A stretch of 64,000 nucleotides of DNA from Ophiostoma sp. CBS 140.51 (Eukaryota > Ascomycota > Sordariomycetes > Ophiostomatales > Ophiostomataceae), in assembly GCA_029298735.1 (NCBI GenBank), contig JANSLP010000170.1:1-64000 (forward strand). The letters run 5' to 3'. Under the pieces are notes generated by a model that saw nothing but the letters and a program-made list of their open reading frames with translations, was not told the origin of the DNA and did no database searches. Shown here piece after piece: positions 60,560 through 64,000 of this stretch; position 1 is the first letter of the stretch, and every line of letters begins with the position of its first letter. Made by a program: the position numbers and the translations under genes.

Positions 60560-63500
60560 ATGGAATCATCCCCTCAACCTCACACCAGCAGTACGGGCTC
60601 GCGCCCGGCCGGTGAGCCCCCCGACGACGACGGTTCGCCGCCGCCCGACGACCTGCCGGCCTGTCTTTCCTGTCGGAAACGGAAATCTCGCTGCTCGCGC
60701 GAGACGCCCAGCTGTGCACAATGCATTCGATTGGGTAGGTTCTCCTCTCAGAAGTGGCGACAACCACTTCTCACGATATCAGCTTGACCTGCAGCTTCCT
60801 ATAAAGCGCTCCTGCTCCGCATGACGGACAACAGCTCGCCGAGCTCGCCCCTGAGTCGCAACCACCTTTAAAATGCCCCGAACGGTTTCTGACTGACCTC
60901 CCAGGCTGCGAATGTCTCTATGTATCCAAACAGAAGCCGGGGCTCAAGGCCGGCGTCGTCGACACCTTGAGCCGGCGGTTGGGTAAGTTTCCCGCTCCAC
61001 ACATTCTAATTGTGACAGCAGGCTGACTGGGTAGAATTCCTCGAGAGGCTCTTCTTGGACAGCACCGGCAACAAGAAGCCGCACTTGGCCTTTCTCGACC
61101 TGGACATTGACCAGCTCCGCGGCCAGCTGCCGTCGCCCTTTACACCACGGCTCGGCGGGGCGGGGCCATCTTCCGCCTATGCGGGGCTGAATGCACACGG
61201 TGCGGGGCCTTCCGGCCAGGCTAATGGTGGCGCCGGCACAGCTGTTTCGTCACCCGACTCGTCCGCCAGCAACCACGGCCGGCCACGGCAGCGGCCTGGC
61301 GCTTCACAGTCGCGCAAGCGCCGACGTGTAGACCACAATGGCGACGACAGTGATCTAGCGGATGACGACGACAATGACGACGACAACAACAACAACCAGG
61401 GCCGTACTGGTCGCGGCCGCGGTCACGGCCGTACACAGTACCTCTTCCTCGACGACCCGCCTTACCACAGGAAGCGGGGCAGAAGGGGCCACACGGAGGC
61501 CGGCGACAACGACAATGAAGGTGACGTATCTGACGACGCCTCCAATGCCTCTTCGTCCTCCCTCGACCACACTTGGATCCCGCCACTACCCGCTCTACCA
61601 CTCCTCAAAGCCATTGTCGAGGCCCATTTTCAGACCGTCCACCACTGGGTCCCAATCCTGCACCCAACCCGTTTTCGCAATCTCCTCGACGACCCCCGCG
61701 AGCGCCGCCGCCGTGCCGTCCTTATCCACTCCATTATCGCCATGTCCATCAAATACGTCGACTTCAACACCTTTGGCCTCACCACCCGCCAAGTTACTCG
61801 CCAGATTCGGCTCTCGCGCCGCGCCGTCCAGCTCAATGCCCTCGATGGCCTCTCCTTTATCAACACCCAAGCCCTCATTTTCCTCGCCTTTGATTATGTA
61901 TGTTCTGTCCTCGCTGCGCTCGTTCTCTCCTCGCTTATTTCTTTTCTCCCTCCGCTCGCAGCATTCTCCTTTTTTCTGTCGTGCTAACAACTGCAGATGG
62001 GCAGCGGCTTGATAGCCAAGGCGTGGCCTATTGTGGCCGCCCTGACCCGCATGGTCGTCTTCCTCCAGTTGACGGTCGAGCCAGACGACGCTTCAGCTCG
62101 CCCCACGCCACTCGTCCAGCCAGGCGCGCTCTTTGATGGTGCTCGTGACTGGACCGAGGCCGAAGAGCGGAGGCGCATCTTTTGGGGCGTCTTCTTCCTG
62201 GACCGCATCTCGTCCATTTCGGCAGGGTGGCTGCCAAGCTTGACAGCAACCGACGCTCATCGACGCCTCCCCTGCAGCGGAGGCTTCTGGGCCCGCGAAG
62301 AAACCGTCACGACACCCTACTTTGCCCTCTGGGACAGCAGGGAGGGCGAAAGCGGCGGCAAATCGTCTGGCAGCATGGCCGCTCCCTCCAACGTCACGAC
62401 CGCCTTCCACCAATCCCCGGACTACTACTGCGGCAACGCACACCACCCCATGGCCAGCCCTGCGACCGCCCGCGACGGCACGACACCCTCCGGCCCCTCT
62501 GCGACTTCTGGCGGTGGCGCTTCCTCGTCTACCTCGGCCGCCAACGCCAACAAACTCGGCGCTGTCGCATACTGCATCGAAGCCACCGAACACCTGAGTT
62601 ACGTCTCGGCCTTTTTTGCCCGTCAACCACCACCATCGCCTTCTCTGGGTGAGACTGTCACATCTGCTGGAGCGGGAGCTGGTGTGGGCGCCGAGGACCG
62701 GGCTGCTATGAACGCCTGGCTCACCCGCTTCAAGGAACTCGACCTGCGCCTTGTCCACTGGAAAATGCACCTTCCGCGGCAGTGGGCTGACTGGCACGTC
62801 TCCCTCAAGATTGACCCCAACCTGACCTTGTGCCACCTCAGTCATTTGGCTAGTATGATTCTTTTGCACCAACACATTGCCTACCCGCCACCACAGTGGT
62901 CGAGCCTCGTCCGCCCAAGCCTGCCCAGCGTCTGTAGTGCCGAGACCTGTGAGCAGACCGTGGCTGACATGGTGGCCATTTCGCAAAAGTATCTCCGCTA
63001 TGTCGGCGGTCTGGCCTGTGGCCAGTTTGCGTTCTGCCTCTTTGTGGCTGCGCGGTTTATTCTCGTGCACGGCCGCATCAGCCGGACGGCTCTGCCAGGA
63101 GGCAGTACATCAGCTTCCGGCATTCCCACAATCTCCTCGACGTCGTCTTCATCTGCAGACGACACGCCGCCATCCTTCTTTGCGCTACTCGAAAACCTCG
63201 ACAACATCTCGGTGCGGTGGAACGGCTACTGCGTGCCTGATGAAGAGGAGAACAGTGCTGGTAACACCACCAACACCAACGGCGTCACCGACAACAACAA
63301 CGACAACGACCAGGGCACGTCCCCTGCTGGCGAGCCCAAGCCCAAACGGCAACCGCTCGACCTCGCCGCGCAGTACGCCGCCCGGCTGCGCACCCTGCAC
63401 CAAAAGACCACGGCTATTGGCGCCGACATCAACACGCCCGTGTCAACTGTGGACGAGATGATTGCCCTGCTGTCGACCTCGACAATGGAAGGTCTTATCA

Positions 63501-64000
63501 AGATGAAGCCATCACCGCACACATCGGACGCCATGGATGCCGCTGCTGGCGCAAATGCAACCTCCACGCCCTCGGCACTTTCCTCGTCGGCTGCCTCTCA
63601 GTTACGTAGTCCGAGCGTCATCCACGGCGGCGGTGTCGAGATTGCAGGCATCCTACAGAACCCTGTGCCAGCGTCTGTAGCGGGCAGAACCCCTGCCATG
63701 ACGCCCATGCCGGCCATGACGTCCCTTGGCTCTCTGGCGTCGCCTGCCAATGGACCCGACGGCAGTATCATGGGCAGCTACGGAAGCATGCGTGGCGGAC
63801 CCGTCTCAGCCAACGTGTCGAATGTACGCATGATGCCAGGTACACCAGCAACGGCAAACAATGTCTTCAACATGGACATGATAGCCCATCACCAGCACCC
63901 TCTCCACCAACAACATCATCAACAATACCCACAGCATCAACAGCATCAGCAACACCACCATCAGCACACACATCAACAGCATCAGCAACACCAACAACAC
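60560..64000 (+). CDS. Zn2Cys6 fungal-specific transcription factor, 3' end beyond window
   Basis: Exons 60560-60734, 60905-60982, 61035-61897 and 61997-64000 (open at the edge) give 1040 residues so far. The DNA-binding cluster is complete: Cys35, 38, 45, 52, 55 and 62 in a CX2CX6CX6CX2CX6C pattern, with the basic loop RKRKSRC; intron 1 falls between the fifth and sixth cysteines. KQKPGLKAG and a short DTLSRRLEFLERL dimerisation-like segment follow. A basic and Asp/Asn-rich stretch (DDDDNDDDNNNN) comes next. The fungal transcription-factor homology domain starts near LLKAIVEAHFQTVHHWVPILHP, with EERRRIFWGVFFLDR later. Long Ser/Thr/Asn/Gly loops interrupt it. The visible end is a His/Gln repeat (63890-64000), probably part of an activation region. 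Regulated genes cannot be read from the sequence; the neighbouring sugar transporter is a candidate. Confidence 0.92.
63890..64000 (+). repeat. CAC/CAG/CAA repeat encoding a His/Gln tract
   Basis: An imperfect trinucleotide repeat of cac, cat, cag and caa codons in the reading frame of the Zn2Cys6 regulator encodes a run of His and Gln. It continues past the right edge. Such tracts vary in length between strains. Confidence 0.85.

Overview
The window looks like nuclear chromosomal DNA of a filamentous ascomycete (Pezizomycotina, most likely a sordariomycete; the class is my inference). The signs are short spliceosomal introns (about 50-170 nt) with gtaagt/gtatgt-type donors and CTAAC/CTGAC-like branch points, GC-rich third codon positions, pyrimidine-rich leaders just upstream of start codons, and a typical fungal gene set. 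I see no bacterial, plasmid, viral or CRISPR features, no recognisable rRNA or tRNA gene, and no intact transposon.

Ten protein genes can be supported. (1) An N-terminal amidase (NTA1-like nitrilase) with a very long disordered tail, 4126-7650. (2) A single-pass membrane glycoprotein of unknown function, 13443-15317. (3) CBF5/dyskerin, the H/ACA pseudouridine synthase, 16138-17778. (4) Mitochondrial ornithine acetyltransferase (ArgJ/ARG7 family), 18778-20304. (5) A Q-rich conserved protein of unknown function, 47195-48463. (6) A pfkB-family, ketohexokinase-like sugar kinase on the minus strand, 50472-51739. (7) Glyoxalase II with a mitochondrial leader exon, 52642-53891. (8) LAS1, the ITS2 pre-rRNA endonuclease, 54381-55664. 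(9) A sugar-porter MFS transporter, 57783-59450. (10) A Zn2Cys6 transcription factor that runs off the right edge, from 60560. All but the kinase are on the plus strand. Exon boundaries were worked out by hand from splice signals and reading-frame continuity, and in every spliced gene the exons join in frame.

Layout: 1-4.1 kb is non-coding and ends in a pyrimidine-rich promoter. 4.1-20.3 kb holds four genes with sizeable gaps, including a 5.8-kb gap whose last 1.8 kb is a pyrimidine-rich leader. 20.3-47.2 kb is a roughly 27-kb stretch in which I cannot support any protein gene or RNA gene, which is very unusual for this kind of genome. 47.2-64 kb is a normal gene-dense region.

Functional links are modest. 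CBF5 and LAS1 both serve ribosome biogenesis but are not adjacent. The sugar kinase and glyoxalase II share a divergent promoter region and plausibly lie on connected sugar/methylglyoxal metabolism. The sugar transporter and the Zn2Cys6 regulator are adjacent and may be a local transporter-regulator pair. ARG7 carries a perfect Gcn4/CPC1-type site upstream. The most unusual features are the 27-kb gene desert with its orphan pyrimidine- and purine-rich blocks, the 13-nt microexon carrying the catalytic cysteine region of the amidase, and the spliced, in-frame leader of glyoxalase II.
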